Under the pieces are notes generated by a model. That model made no database searches. It was given only the letters and a program-made list of their open reading frames with translations, and was not told the origin of the DNA. A DNA stretch of 46,242 nt from a virus, in IMG/VR virus record IMGVR_UViG_3300005529_001108, positions 1-46,242 of that record; one strand, 5' to 3'. A program made the position numbers and the translations under genes. Below are positions 25,201 through 32,811 of this stretch, piece after piece. The number at the start of each line of letters is the position of its first letter. The first letter of the stretch is position 1.

Positions 25201-26243
25201 TCAATCGGCGTGGTGTCAGCCAGACCTTGCGCCACGACCGTGTTGTTGCTCAGGTCAAGGCGAGCGAAGTATGGCAAGCCGACGACAGGGCCATTCAGGT
25301 TGCAGGTGAAACCCACCAGTCCGTCCGGTGACGTCTTGGTGACGAAGGGTGGATAGTTCGTGCTGTTCGTTCCCGAGAAGTCAACGCCCATGCGGACTTC
25401 TGGAGTGGCAGCGGTGTCGGTCGATGTGACCTCAGCGCGAATGTTAGGCAGACGGTTGCCGAAATCTGCCAGAGGGAACTTGTTCCAGACTGCGTAGCAG
25501 ATGCCACGGTAGCCGGGAGTGAGGTTCGCTCCGTTCATCGACACGAGCGTAGGATCAGCCGTCTGTGTCGTGGTGCCCTTGTACAAAGTGGGACGCACGT
25601 TCACGTTCTTGGCGATCTGGCTGACGCTGGTCTTAGGCTTGGTGGTCGGTGACCAGAAAAGCTGAGCCTCGAGGTAGCCGAAAATGTCGCGAGCCGCTGG
25701 ATTGTGGTTCGTGTTGTCCTGCTTCGCGACGTAGTAGGTCGAGCCAGCCTGCACGACGTCGCCAGTCAGGTAGTTCACACTGCTGTCCCACGTGCCCTTG
25801 TTTGTGTTCGGCCCACTGTTGTCGTAAATGAGTTTGCTGTCACCCCAGATGCGAGTGATGGTCGCTGGCCCTTTGCAAAACGCGGCAGCGAACGAGCAGA
25901 AGTAGGTGTACGTGGTGTTGGTGACCGACGGGCCACCTTTGGCTGACTGCTTGGTCGTGGTGGTGACTTCGCTGATGCCGTTTCCTGCGATGATCTGACC
26001 ACCGTAGCGCATGCTTCCCCACAACATTGGGATCACGGAGCCGGGAGCCGACGAGGACACTTGCAGATCATTCACACGTGGGCCATAGATGTGCGTGCCC
26101 TTACCGGGAAAAATCAGTGCGCCAGCGATGCCACCAACCATTTCACCGAGCGAGATTCCCAAGCCAACTGAGACTCCGCCTGTCGGCAAGGCCAGAAGGC
26201 CACCGATGATGCCACCAGCGATTGTGAGTGCTAAGCGTGCCAT
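22260..26243 (-). CDS. Large tail-tip protein, J-like / GTA gp15-like
   Basis: A 1327-residue central tail-tip protein. The N-terminus has the hydrophobic Gly-rich helix typical of this class (GGIIGGLLALPTGG) and the YGPRVNDLQVSSSAPGSVIP block used by gene-transfer-agent gp15-like and lambda J-like proteins. Residues about 150-185 (TWDSSVNYLTGDVVQAGSTY) resemble a CBM5/12 carbohydrate-binding module. Residues about 285-715 are repeats of short aromatic strands (VIYKIDASDGTVLQT, KLVCFNASDLTVFNYY) that look like beta-propeller blades. After this the canonical tail-hub domains resume (GCDQIVKDICNMAGI, then PKIVEVMFTNPDLDY and VINLVTDDGLTLTARI). C-terminal Fn3-like domains end it. Confidence 0.8.
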   Translation of the reverse strand: MARLALTIAGGIIGGLLALPTGGVSVGLGISLGEMVGGIAGALIFPGKGTHIYGPRVNDLQVSSSAPGSVIPMLWGSMRYGGQIIAGNGISEVTTTTKQSAKGGPSVTNTTYTYFCSFAAAFCKGPATITRIWGDSKLIYDNSGPNTNKGTWDSSVNYLTGDVVQAGSTYYVAKQDNTNHNPAARDIFGYLEAQLFWSPTTKPKTSVSQIAKNVNVRPTLYKGTTTQTADPTLVSMNGANLTPGYRGICYAVWNKFPLADFGNRLPNIRAEVTSTDTAATPEVRMGVDFSGTNSTNYPPFVTKTSPDGLVGFTCNLNGPVVGLPYFARLDLSNNTVVAQGLADTTPIEPISDLSGFTTIDPGYTGFGGTFCVDSNYDVWASCVDHNGQPAIVCFDGWTLKAKKYINATQVRTALYNPDGFDSMVVYHTDSTDYILLSAYYSTYSGFFANGYVVAVFRLSDCSLVGQYPYAQPDVLDPTDTFTVPQVTQYLPVVDQKGNFFYTWQGFHDDVHSNHYTTYDAYIAKVYMPGGVSNFVAAASPAYTDVKRWRIDGNATNGMITNIMYDGDDDTLIAFTTTGVIYKIDASDGTVLQTTAPNQFNYSNGSFAIDYMVRAQKGVCANGVFFAGRYGTGNGEKLVCFNASDLTVFNYYDPRSFPHLPATSQNLSQGTLTFDPVGNSILLNTYGWYVPDSPYGSGGTFSNRYAVYRLYLDRVSTAGYGCDQIVKDICNMAGIVDANIDGSQIASLSVQGYPVAQIQAGKDMINVLAQIKFFEGRERDFKMEFIPRGQDAIETIASDDLGMESDKGHLTESLAQEQDRPKIVEVMFTNPDLDYQQDKQNRVRHSKTMKSKNVTSISTPIVMTAFEAAGTADKILWTAEAEARTFKTSTHKAYNLLFDPCDVINLVTDDGLTLTARITQAQMGQNFASAWELTSEDSNNYISSQSAVTDTGFVGQTLSGLSPTLWWLLDLPLLTDSDASGDGNTGYYFAGDPFATGGSWRGFALYNSSDNATFNQQGASVEAMSYGIATNALAAPASPWRWDEVNTLTVKMLNGTAPSSTSDLNVLNGANAAILVPSGEVIQWGTATLNSDGSYTLSHLLRGRRGTELSCGTAAAGEKVLFPLTAGGLHRSVAGTSLIGQTRYWKAVTLGSDVNSPLPLTTYALKGTDLKPYFPVDITGSLSGGTWTIGWRRRTRLGGDWQNGDGSGSPTYTGMAVPLNEDGQAYFVEITDSTGVVKRSSTVTSNRFTYAAADQTTDFGGAQTTIYVNVYQISATVGLGFKGSAVITESKTLPDVDTAPAMTDIPTLGSGTTVTTGGSGDTVTVGVE

Positions 26244-26693
26244 TTATTCCTCTACCTCTGGAAACTCGAAGACGCCGACAATGCGGTTGCGCCACTCATC
26301 GTTGAGCAAGTGCTCCACACAGGCTTCGCCTTCACCCGAGTAAGCGTGAATGAGCGTGAGTCCCTCGGGACTGTCGCCGATAATGCCAGCGTGCGACGTT
26401 GCTCCAGCGAACCTCATTGTGACCACGTCGCCTGCCTTCATGTCCGGCTTTGCCTTGCGGTTGATGTAGTGGCCCACGGTTTCGTGCACGAGGTTCCCTT
26501 GTGGCTGGTGCGAATACTTTTCACCGATGCGCGAGTGGAGCGGCTCACCACGCTTGTCCTTCAGACCGAGTTCCTCCGCCACCATGAGCGGTAGCCCAAC
26601 GCAGTCGATTCCAACACCCTTGACTCTGCCCTGATGGACAAAGGGAGTGCCGACGTACGTCCGAGCGCATTCCACAATCACGTTGCGTTTCAT
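26244..26693 (-). CDS. NlpC/P60 tail-tip peptidase
   Basis: A 149-residue NlpC/P60 cysteine peptidase as found in GTA-type and lambda-type tail tips (lambda K-like, GTA gp14-like). The active site is visible: IDCVGLPLM (Cys31), TSHAGIIGD (His101) and IHAYSGEG (His116). It is thought to cut peptidoglycan crosslinks during DNA entry, or to help tip assembly. Its start overlaps the 51-residue ORF (ATGA) and it is followed at once by the J-like gene. Confidence 0.85.
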   Translation of the reverse strand: MKRNVIVECARTYVGTPFVHQGRVKGVGIDCVGLPLMVAEELGLKDKRGEPLHSRIGEKYSHQPQGNLVHETVGHYINRKAKPDMKAGDVVTMRFAGATSHAGIIGDSPEGLTLIHAYSGEGEACVEHLLNDEWRNRIVGVFEFPEVEE

Positions 26694-26845
26694 ACTCTGT
26701 GTCCTTGCTCGATCATTGCCATCAGCCAGCGGTACAACTGCTCGCGTCTCTCGTCTATAACCGCGTGCTGCATCTGAATCTCGCGAATCTGTTTCAGCAC
26801 GTCCGTTGGGATCGGCTGCTGTCGCTTTGTGAGCCGGGAGATCAT
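26690..26845 (-). CDS. 51-residue ORF inside tail operon
   Basis: A short ORF (MISRLTKRQQPIPTDVLKQI, then a helix with Gln/Arg/Glu, ending IEQGHRV) that fills exactly the gap between two tail genes. Its ATG overlaps the TGA of the gene before it and its TGA overlaps the ATG of the NlpC/P60 gene (both ATGA). Such double coupling makes it very likely translated. Family not recognised; a helical tail-assembly factor is possible. Confidence 0.65.
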   Translation of the reverse strand: MISRLTKRQQPIPTDVLKQIREIQMQHAVIDERREQLYRWLMAMIEQGHRV

Positions 26846-27078
26846 TGCACCTGCTCCGAGTGACGCTTGTATTCCTCGAAGGTGGTCACCGCTCCATTTC
26901 GGAAGCGAACCATCGAAACCACAGGATGCTTAAGACAGCCGCGACGAGGAGCACTTTCCTGCCACGTCCCATCGGCTTGTTCGATGGCATCAGTAACCTC
27001 CGTCGCAGCCAGTTCACACTTGCACTGGTCACACCAGCGCGAGTCGCTTCCATCCGTCTTGAGAATTCGCTCGTTCAT
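26842..27078 (-). CDS. Small Cys-containing tail-operon protein, 78 aa
   Basis: From the ATG at 27078, which overlaps the stop of the DUF2163 gene (TAATG), the protein reads MNERILKTDGSDSRWCDQCK, with a CDQCKCEL pair and a later CLKHP that could bind one zinc ion. A longer frame to 27174 exists but runs inside the DUF2163 gene. Coupled at both ends. Function unknown; members of tail operons with such ribbons may be assembly factors. Confidence 0.6.
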   Translation of the reverse strand: MNERILKTDGSDSRWCDQCKCELAATEVTDAIEQADGTWQESAPRRGCLKHPVVSMVRFRNGAVTTFEEYKRHSEQVQ

Positions 27079-27986
27079 TAGCCTGTCGCATCTGGGTATT
27101 GCAGGATCGTGTCCTGTCCCGGCATCGTCGGGAACCCTTGGTAGTTGACGAAATTTCCAAACTTCACTCGGCAATCAGTCGGGTCATGCTTGCAGCCGGG
27201 ACTGATCGTGAACGTGTCGCCAGCACTGGGAGCCGAGAACTGTTGCAGCTTCAACGTGAGCGTGGTGCCGTCCCAGTGGTCGATCTGGTTCGACAGACCG
27301 TTGTTGACGCCACTGGTGTAGGTCATCACACCGTCGTCGTAGTAGCCGTCCGTCAGGTTCAACGTTCCACCGCTCGCTGTGATCTCGTGCGAGCTAACCG
27401 AAGTCGCGATCACGCCAGTGTGAGTGGGTACGGTCGCTTGGCAGCGCGAGTCACCCAACTCCGCGTCACACGGTGCGCCGTAGCTCCTGCCAAGGTTCTG
27501 CTGGAGCATGTTGCCCAATCCAAGTAGCTCAGCCGTGAGCAAAGCCGACTTCCAAGAAAGGTTCCCAAGCGTGCCCTTGCGCAGCTTGACTTCACCCATC
27601 GTGAGGTCGTTGTAGTTCACGAGCCGGATTTCTACGTCGCAGCCGTCCCAGATTCCAAAGCGAAGGTCACTGTTCTTGATCGTCTCCGAGTCAATGAAGC
27701 AGGTGACTTCTTGGTTGTCGGACGACAGATCAGACTTGTTCTCGATGGCCGTCGGGCTGATGCCAATCGCAGCTTCATAAACGTAGCCGCTGAGTGGGCT
27801 CAGGGAGCCGTCACTGATTCCGGTCAGGCCTGCTGGATCTTGGTTCGCTGACGTGTCGATGTCGGTGGAGCAAGTGGTGAAAGTGAACACCTGCCCATCC
27901 TTCTTGCGCGTCAGCTTGAATAGCAAGGCCAGCGTGGTGACATCACCAGCGAGATGCGCCTTCATTCTTGATGATGCTGTTTTCAT
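27078..27986 (-). CDS. DUF2163 tail protein (GTA gp13-like)
   Basis: A 302-residue DUF2163-family (TIGR02218-type) tail protein. Diagnostic are the N-terminal MKAHLAGDVTTLALLFKLTR, the middle LLTAELLGLGNMLQQNLGRS, which precedes a Cys-rich stretch (YGAPCDAELGDSRC), and the C-terminal CKHDPTDCRVKFGNFVNYQG-type segment. In the Rhodobacter GTA this is the hub component that sits between distal tail protein and megatron. It is coupled to DUF2460 upstream (TAATG). Confidence 0.88.
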   Translation of the reverse strand: MKTASSRMKAHLAGDVTTLALLFKLTRKKDGQVFTFTTCSTDIDTSANQDPAGLTGISDGSLSPLSGYVYEAAIGISPTAIENKSDLSSDNQEVTCFIDSETIKNSDLRFGIWDGCDVEIRLVNYNDLTMGEVKLRKGTLGNLSWKSALLTAELLGLGNMLQQNLGRSYGAPCDAELGDSRCQATVPTHTGVIATSVSSHEITASGGTLNLTDGYYDDGVMTYTSGVNNGLSNQIDHWDGTTLTLKLQQFSAPSAGDTFTISPGCKHDPTDCRVKFGNFVNYQGFPTMPGQDTILQYPDATG

Positions 27987-28696
27987 TAGCCTGCGCTCGA
28001 TCCAAGTTTGATACGTACTTCTTGCAGCGAAATTCCAGTGACGGTCAACATTGGCGTCTGATCGTTCGGGAGTTCGTTCGAGACTTTCATCTGGTCGAGG
28101 TTGAAACGCACAGGCCAGTGAAACTGGAAGTCTGCCGTGATGATGTGTCCGTTCGTGACCGGACTGGCGAACGTGATAATCCCGGTCGTGTAGTCGAGCG
28201 TGTAATCCGAGTTCGGTGGGGAGCCGTGGCCGTAGCCAGTGTTGTGTGGCTTCTCCACACCGTTGTCGTAAACCTTCACCGTGTCCGTCAGCGCGTTGCC
28301 TTCGAAGTCAAGCACGAGGCTCGTGATCGGCTTCTGGATCGGACGCGTCATCTGGTACTGGCTCACCGGGAACGTGTAAATCTTCTGAAGCTGGAACTGA
28401 GTCTTCACTCCGTTGCCAGTCCCGATGTAGCCTCCGGTCACCTTGTAATCGGTTGGGTCGAACAGCCTGAAGCCATTCGCAGAACCTTGAGCCGCGTGGA
28501 ACATCGCGAGCAGAGCGTCATACTCCGCTGCCGTCTTGTGCTCGAAGCTGACGTCCCAGCTTGCACGCGAGAGTGGCCAGTTGGCGTTGCGCTGCTCGTA
28601 GCCGGAGAAGGCAGGGTTGATGGTCGTGTTGTAAGCTGGCCCACCAGTTGCCATCAGGGCTAGCTCGTCGGGAAATTGAACCTCAATGAATGCCAT
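27986..28696 (-). CDS. DUF2460 tail protein (distal tail, GTA gp12-like)
   Basis: A 236-residue DUF2460-family protein (TIGR02217-type). Markers are MAFIEVQFPDELALMATGGP, SRASWDVSFEHKTAAEYDAL, ANGFRLFDPTDYKV and the C-terminal FQFHWPVRFNLDQMKVSNE. This family forms the distal tail ring that joins tail tube and hub. TAATG overlap with the tape-measure stop. Confidence 0.88.
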   Translation of the reverse strand: MAFIEVQFPDELALMATGGPAYNTTINPAFSGYEQRNANWPLSRASWDVSFEHKTAAEYDALLAMFHAAQGSANGFRLFDPTDYKVTGGYIGTGNGVKTQFQLQKIYTFPVSQYQMTRPIQKPITSLVLDFEGNALTDTVKVYDNGVEKPHNTGYGHGSPPNSDYTLDYTTGIITFASPVTNGHIITADFQFHWPVRFNLDQMKVSNELPNDQTPMLTVTGISLQEVRIKLGSSAG

Positions 28697-31353
28697 TACC
28701 TTGTCCTTGCGTGCGCTGATGCCGCACTGCGATACATGCTGGCCTTCAACTGCGACTCGCTACGCTTGAAGCTGTCGTAGTCTTGAACACCTTGCAGGAT
28801 GATCGTCTGGTGGATGGTCTGTTGCTGGCCACCGACCTTGTCAGCCGGGATGACCGTGCCAGCCGTCTTCGGTACGATCCACTCGTCTTGGTGGACGCGG
28901 TACGATTTGCCAGCATCGATGTCGCCACCGATTGCCTTACCGCCACCGAACAGGCCACCGATTCCGCTCACGATGGAGCCGAGGATGCCTCCACCGCCAC
29001 CACTTCCATTACTCGGGAACAGGAGCGACGCCAGCTTTGCTTCCGTAGCCTTCAGTGCCATCTGGAGCAGCATGTTTTCGAAGTCGGCTGCGATGCTTCC
29101 GAAGTCAGCCTTGCCAGTTGTGACCAGCTTGCCGAGTTCGTCGTTCACCGAGTTCAGTCCGGACGTCAAGGCCTTCGAGAACTGCTGAGCCGTGGTCTCC
29201 GACTGGTGCGCGATCTGGTTCAGTGCGATCTTTGCGCCATTCGCAAAGCTGTCCGTCTTGCCGAGCAGCGTGTCGTAGTCGTCGATCATTTGCAGGTTGG
29301 CGTCGTGGATGGCCGCGTCCACTCCGGTCGTGTCCTGACCGTTCTTCACCAACTCCGCACGAATCTTCTGGAGTTGCAGGATTTCTACTTGGTCGTCCTT
29401 GTATTTCAACTGCGCGTGCACGTGCTCAGCGGCAGCGAGTTGCTGTTGCAAGGCAGTCTGCTTCTGGAGGTCAGCTTCCAGCTTCGCCATGTCCGCGTCG
29501 GATGCGAGTGGGTTGGCTTCCTTGAACGCAGCCAGTTGCTTCTGGATGTTGAATTGGCGCAGAGCCTCGACGCCACCCATAGTGGCGGTGATCTGCTTCT
29601 GAAGTTGGACGTTCTCGAGTCCGAGTTGACGATCCCACTTGGCAGACGCTACGGCTTCCTTCGCGATGGAGTCAGCGTGGACGGCAGCGGTTTCCTGCGT
29701 CAGCTTGGACTTCGCCTGATCCAGTGCGTTGCCGAGTTGCGCGAGTTGAGCAGCAGTAAACTGCCCACTCTTCCCCATGTCGTTGTAGGCTTCCTGAAGC
29801 TGGTCAACCTCACGGATGTACGGAGCCAGTTGAGCCTTCTCCTCAGCCGCGATGATGGCTTCAGCGGACGTGGAGTAAGCCGTGGCCAGTTCGTGCTGAG
29901 CGTCGATCTGTTGCTCAGTCTGGATGATGACCTTCTGGATTTGCTTGTTGACGTCGAGCGCATCCTTGTAAGCCAGCAGCCGGAGAGTGGCGTTCTTCAC
30001 CGTCTCGATTTGCTTCTCGGTGAGTTCGATGCCCTTCTTTTTGCCTTCAGCAATCAGGGTGTCGATGGTCTTCTGTGCCTCGGCAGCAGCCGTAGCCTTG
30101 ATGGTTTCCGACGTTGACTCGGAGATGGCGTTCGCCAGCTTGCCTTCGGCATCAGCCTCAGCCACGAGCCTGTCAATGCGCTCCTGGATGCGAGCGGCTC
30201 CGTTGTCCTTCTCAGCGTTCGGTGGAGCAGGAGCGGCACCTGTCGGCTTGGGTTTCGCCGTCTGTGCGTTCGTCGCGTTCCAGAAGTCGGCTACGGACTG
30301 ACCGTAGTCCTTCCACAGCTTGAGTTGCTTCTCGCGTGACGCCTGATCGTTCGCGAGGATGAGTGAGTTGGCATCCTTCAGCGTCTGGACAGCCTGCATG
30401 CCGTGACCGTGGATTGCTTGGTCAGCAGCGCGAGCGAATCCCACGATGCGGAAGGTGGCATCCTGCGACCAGTTTGAAATTTCCTCACCGAGCGAATCGA
30501 AGAAGGTCTGGATGGCAGAGAAGCCAACGATGAAGGCCTTCGAGACGAAGCCAGCGAAGTTCAGGACGGCTTGGAACCTTCCCTGTGACTCAGCGGCTCC
30601 TTCGGTGATGTTGTCCACGATGATCTGAAGCGAAGGGAGAGTTTCCTTCATCAGCTTGTTGCCGAGTCCGTCGGCAGCAGCCTTCAGTTTGTTCATGGAC
30701 TCTTCGAAATGCTTGGCAGCAGCAGCCGTGTCGTCGTCGATGACGATGCCCAGCTTCTTTGCCTCTTCCATCAGGTCGGTGATGCCAGCCTTGCCGCGAT
30801 TCAGCAGGGGAACCATCTCGGCTCCCGACTTGCCGAATAACTGCATGGCCAGCGCAGTCTTCATCGGCCCATCCTTCATGACAGCGAACTTCTCAGCGAG
30901 GTCAGTCAGGACTTGTTCGGTCGGACGGAGTTTGCCTGCGGCATCGGTGACGCTGATGCCCAGGGTTTTGTATGCGTTGGATGCGGTCTTGGGTGCGTCA
31001 GCAGCCGCGAGCATGCTCTTGGACATTTTCTCCAAGGCCTTCGCCAGCGATTCCTGTGACACACCCGACTGCTTGGCTGCGTAATCCAGTGCTGAGAGAG
31101 CAGCTACTGAAATGCCCGCCGATTGAGCGACATCTTCAAGCTTTGCGGCTGCGGTGATGGCGTGTTCCACCATCGCAACGAGAGCGGCTTCTGCACCAGC
31201 CAGCGCGGAGACGACGCCAGTGCCGATAGCATTGAAAGCACGCTTGATGTTGTTGGCGTTGGTCAGTGCAATCTGGCCAGCCTTGTCCATTCCTTCAACG
31301 AACGATGCTGTGCGAGCAACAAGGTCAACCGTGATTGTCTTGACTGTGATCAT
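28696..31353 (-). CDS. Tape measure protein, 885 aa
   Basis: An 885-residue protein with the features of a tail tape measure: long alpha-helical, Ala/Lys/Gln-rich coiled-coil segments, a TMP-type N-terminal region (ALDYAAKQSGVSQESLAKAL, then GVSALAG-type hydrophobic helices), hydrophobic patches around residues 265-290 (AFIVGFSAIQTFFDSL) and a Gly-rich stretch (SGGGGGILGSIVSGIGGLFG) near the end. At about 0.15 nm per residue it implies a tail near 130 nm (estimate). It follows the tail-assembly chaperones (ATGA overlap), as in lambda. Confidence 0.9.
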   Translation of the reverse strand: MITVKTITVDLVARTASFVEGMDKAGQIALTNANNIKRAFNAIGTGVVSALAGAEAALVAMVEHAITAAAKLEDVAQSAGISVAALSALDYAAKQSGVSQESLAKALEKMSKSMLAAADAPKTASNAYKTLGISVTDAAGKLRPTEQVLTDLAEKFAVMKDGPMKTALAMQLFGKSGAEMVPLLNRGKAGITDLMEEAKKLGIVIDDDTAAAAKHFEESMNKLKAAADGLGNKLMKETLPSLQIIVDNITEGAAESQGRFQAVLNFAGFVSKAFIVGFSAIQTFFDSLGEEISNWSQDATFRIVGFARAADQAIHGHGMQAVQTLKDANSLILANDQASREKQLKLWKDYGQSVADFWNATNAQTAKPKPTGAAPAPPNAEKDNGAARIQERIDRLVAEADAEGKLANAISESTSETIKATAAAEAQKTIDTLIAEGKKKGIELTEKQIETVKNATLRLLAYKDALDVNKQIQKVIIQTEQQIDAQHELATAYSTSAEAIIAAEEKAQLAPYIREVDQLQEAYNDMGKSGQFTAAQLAQLGNALDQAKSKLTQETAAVHADSIAKEAVASAKWDRQLGLENVQLQKQITATMGGVEALRQFNIQKQLAAFKEANPLASDADMAKLEADLQKQTALQQQLAAAEHVHAQLKYKDDQVEILQLQKIRAELVKNGQDTTGVDAAIHDANLQMIDDYDTLLGKTDSFANGAKIALNQIAHQSETTAQQFSKALTSGLNSVNDELGKLVTTGKADFGSIAADFENMLLQMALKATEAKLASLLFPSNGSGGGGGILGSIVSGIGGLFGGGKAIGGDIDAGKSYRVHQDEWIVPKTAGTVIPADKVGGQQQTIHQTIILQGVQDYDSFKRSESQLKASMYRSAASAHARTR

Positions 31354-31799
31354 TTCTTTTCCTTCAGTTTCCTAGCCCATGCTGGGAAGACTTCATCCAC
31401 AATCGCCTCAGCATCTTCGTGCCCGGACTTCTTCAAGTTCTCGATGACTCGGAGCCGAATCTTCTCAGCGGTCTCGTCGTCCACGTCACGCAGCGTGGTG
31501 AAATACGTCCGCACGTTGCGCTGAGCCTCATCCCGTTTGCTCAGTTCCTTTGGCTGGTAGCCGGGAAGGAACGAGAACGGTGTCCTTGGCTCCTCGTTCT
31601 CTTCACGATGGCTGTTGTACTTCTGAGCCAGCACCATCGCGGTCGGGAAGCAGTCACGCCTGAACTCTTGCCACCTGCGATCCAGCAATGCGTTCCATTC
31701 AGGCCACGTCAGCTTCCAGAATTCTTGCCGCGTCATCCCGAAGTCGTAACGCGCAATTGCCCAACGCTCCAGCCACGTCTTCGGTGGCTCCTCTAGGCT
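31350..31799 (-). CDS. Tail assembly chaperone extension (T-like), read by -1 frameshift
   Basis: The downstream half of a lambda G/GT-like pair. The frame is open without a stop from the slip site at 31799 and reads ESLEEPPKTWLERWAIARYD, FGMTRQEFWKLTWPEW and on to KLKEKK. The first ATG in the frame (31736) lies well inside this coding sequence and has no good ribosome site, so expression as a fusion with the upstream frame is likelier (276 residues in total). Content is helical and charged, like lambda T. It overlaps the tape-measure start by 4 nt. In lambda the fusion recruits tape measure to the tail tube during assembly. Confidence 0.75.
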   Translation of the reverse strand, partial: SLEEPPKTWLERWAIARYDFGMTRQEFWKLTWPEWNALLDRRWQEFRRDCFPTAMVLAQKYNSHREENEEPRTPFSFLPGYQPKELSKRDEAQRNVRTYFTTLRDVDDETAEKIRLRVIENLKKSGHEDAEAIVDEVFPAWARKLKEKK

Positions 31800-32179
31800 T
31801 TCGCCTCGGCTGGAGCCTCCACGTTTGGGAGTGCACCGTCAGCCTTGTTCAGGTTGTCGAGCGTGCTCTGAATCACTCCCGGAAAGAACTGCTCGAACAT
31901 CCCGGCTTTCAACACCAGCTTGTTGCGGCTGTTCACCATGGCCTGAACCTGTTTCAGTTCGACGTCAGGGTGATGAGTGGCCAACCCACACCACATAATC
32001 GTGACGATGTCTGCGATCTTCAACTTCGACCACACGCGTGGGTCGTTCAGGTTGAGATCCAGCTTGTCCTCGGCTCGCTTGGTTGCTTCGAAATCGAACA
32101 CGAGTGTGAATTCTTGGTCGCCGTTCTTCACCTTCATAGGTGCAGCAACTGCGAGGTCAATCGAGTCAAATGCTGACAT
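31793..32179 (-). CDS. Tail assembly chaperone (G-like)
   Basis: A 128-residue protein (MSAFDSIDLAVAAPMKVKNG, then LVFDFEATKRAEDKLDLNLN) with the pattern of siphovirus tail-assembly chaperones: a small beta N-terminus, a helix with ATKRAEDKL and then a helical body. It lies between tail tube and tape measure, the standard place. Its last codons are GAG GCG AAA GCC TAG, and a shift by one base at AAA continues into the T-like frame. This protein would be the main product and the frameshift fusion the minor one. Confidence 0.75.
   Translation of the reverse strand: MSAFDSIDLAVAAPMKVKNGDQEFTLVFDFEATKRAEDKLDLNLNDPRVWSKLKIADIVTIMWCGLATHHPDVELKQVQAMVNSRNKLVLKAGMFEQFFPGVIQSTLDNLNKADGALPNVEAPAEAKA
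31798..31804 (-). promoter_or_regulatory. Programmed -1 frameshift site (slippery heptamer)
   Basis: On the coding strand the heptamer is GCGAAAG, two codons before the zero-frame stop. It differs by one base from the lambda G/GT slip site GGGAAAG. Slipping on GCG-AAA makes the next codon AGC, giving ...EA-K-SLEEPP. The stop of the first frame lies directly after, so the overlap is just long enough for a single site. Confidence 0.65.
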
Positions 32180-32231
32180 GTGGAATTCTCCTGAGATGTA
32201 TTACCGGAACAGCGGGAGCGGAGAACTCCCA

Positions 32232-32273
32232 GACGGAACGAGCCGTGGCTCTTCACCAGTGGCTCGTCCCGTC
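32232..32273 (-). terminator. Strong hairpin after tail tube gene
   Basis: GACGGAACGAGCC (32232-32244) pairs with GGCTCGTCCCGTC (32261-32273), 12 of 13 positions. It lies in the 120-bp gap between the tail tube and chaperone genes, without a T run, so it may be an attenuator or an RNA-stabilising 3' end rather than a full stop. Confidence 0.55.
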
Positions 32274-32299
32274 CATCAATCGAGGAAGGAAACTACTGT

Positions 32300-32731
32300 T
32301 TACGCGAAGGTTTCTGTGATCGGGCCAGTGACCTTCAGCTTGCAAGAAAGCTTGGCTTCCTTGTCGAACGGAGTCGTCGCGTCCAGAGACACGATGATCG
32401 CGCTGAAAGAACGGGTTCCGAGCGTGCTCGGCAGCGTGTGCACGACGGTGACAGGAGCAGCCGCATCCATCAGGGTGCGAAGTGCTGCCTGCGAGCTATC
32501 GCTGGGGATGAAGTTCGCCGTGAAGGAAACCTCACCGGAGTCGATCAGGGTCGCTTTGTACTCACGACGCCGATTCGGAGACTTCGAGTGGGTGACGTCG
32601 GCCAGATCGACCTTCGATCCGCTGTAATCGACGCTCTGAACTTCAGAGATGACTCCGCCAACTGGCGGTGAGCCACCATCGGAAATGGAAATCTGCTGGC
32701 CATAGCCAGTGAATGCGTTTGATGCGCTCAT
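32300..32731 (-). CDS. Major tail tube protein
   Basis: A 143-residue protein of the siphovirus tail tube type: MSASNAFTGYGQQISISDGG, VQSVDYSGSKVDLADVTHSK, LIDSGEVSFTANFIPSD and a final KLSCKLKVTGPITETFA. The central LIDSGEVSFTANF strand is a hallmark of small tube proteins of the HK97/GTA group. An AGGAG ribosome site precedes the ATG, consistent with strong expression. Hexamer rings stack along the tape measure. Confidence 0.8.
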   Translation of the reverse strand: MSASNAFTGYGQQISISDGGSPPVGGVISEVQSVDYSGSKVDLADVTHSKSPNRRREYKATLIDSGEVSFTANFIPSDSSQAALRTLMDAAAPVTVVHTLPSTLGTRSFSAIIVSLDATTPFDKEAKLSCKLKVTGPITETFA

Positions 32732-32811
32732 GTGGGGCTCCTGTGGTGCTATTTCAGTTACAAGTTCACTTGCGTGAAGCTGCTCTCTGATATGAGTTTC
32801 TTAGTCAGGAT

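Noticed and set aside
24270-25331. 353-residue open frame on the plus strand opposite the J-like gene
   Set aside because: Composition (His/Val/Arg/Glu-rich) is what the reverse of Ser/Thr/Asp-rich coding gives; the minus-strand protein has recognisable tail domains.
28783-30117. 444-residue open frame on the plus strand opposite the tape measure gene
   Set aside because: It is antisense to a clear tape measure gene, rich in Leu/Val/Arg/Asp from complementary codons, and has no ribosome site or known domain.
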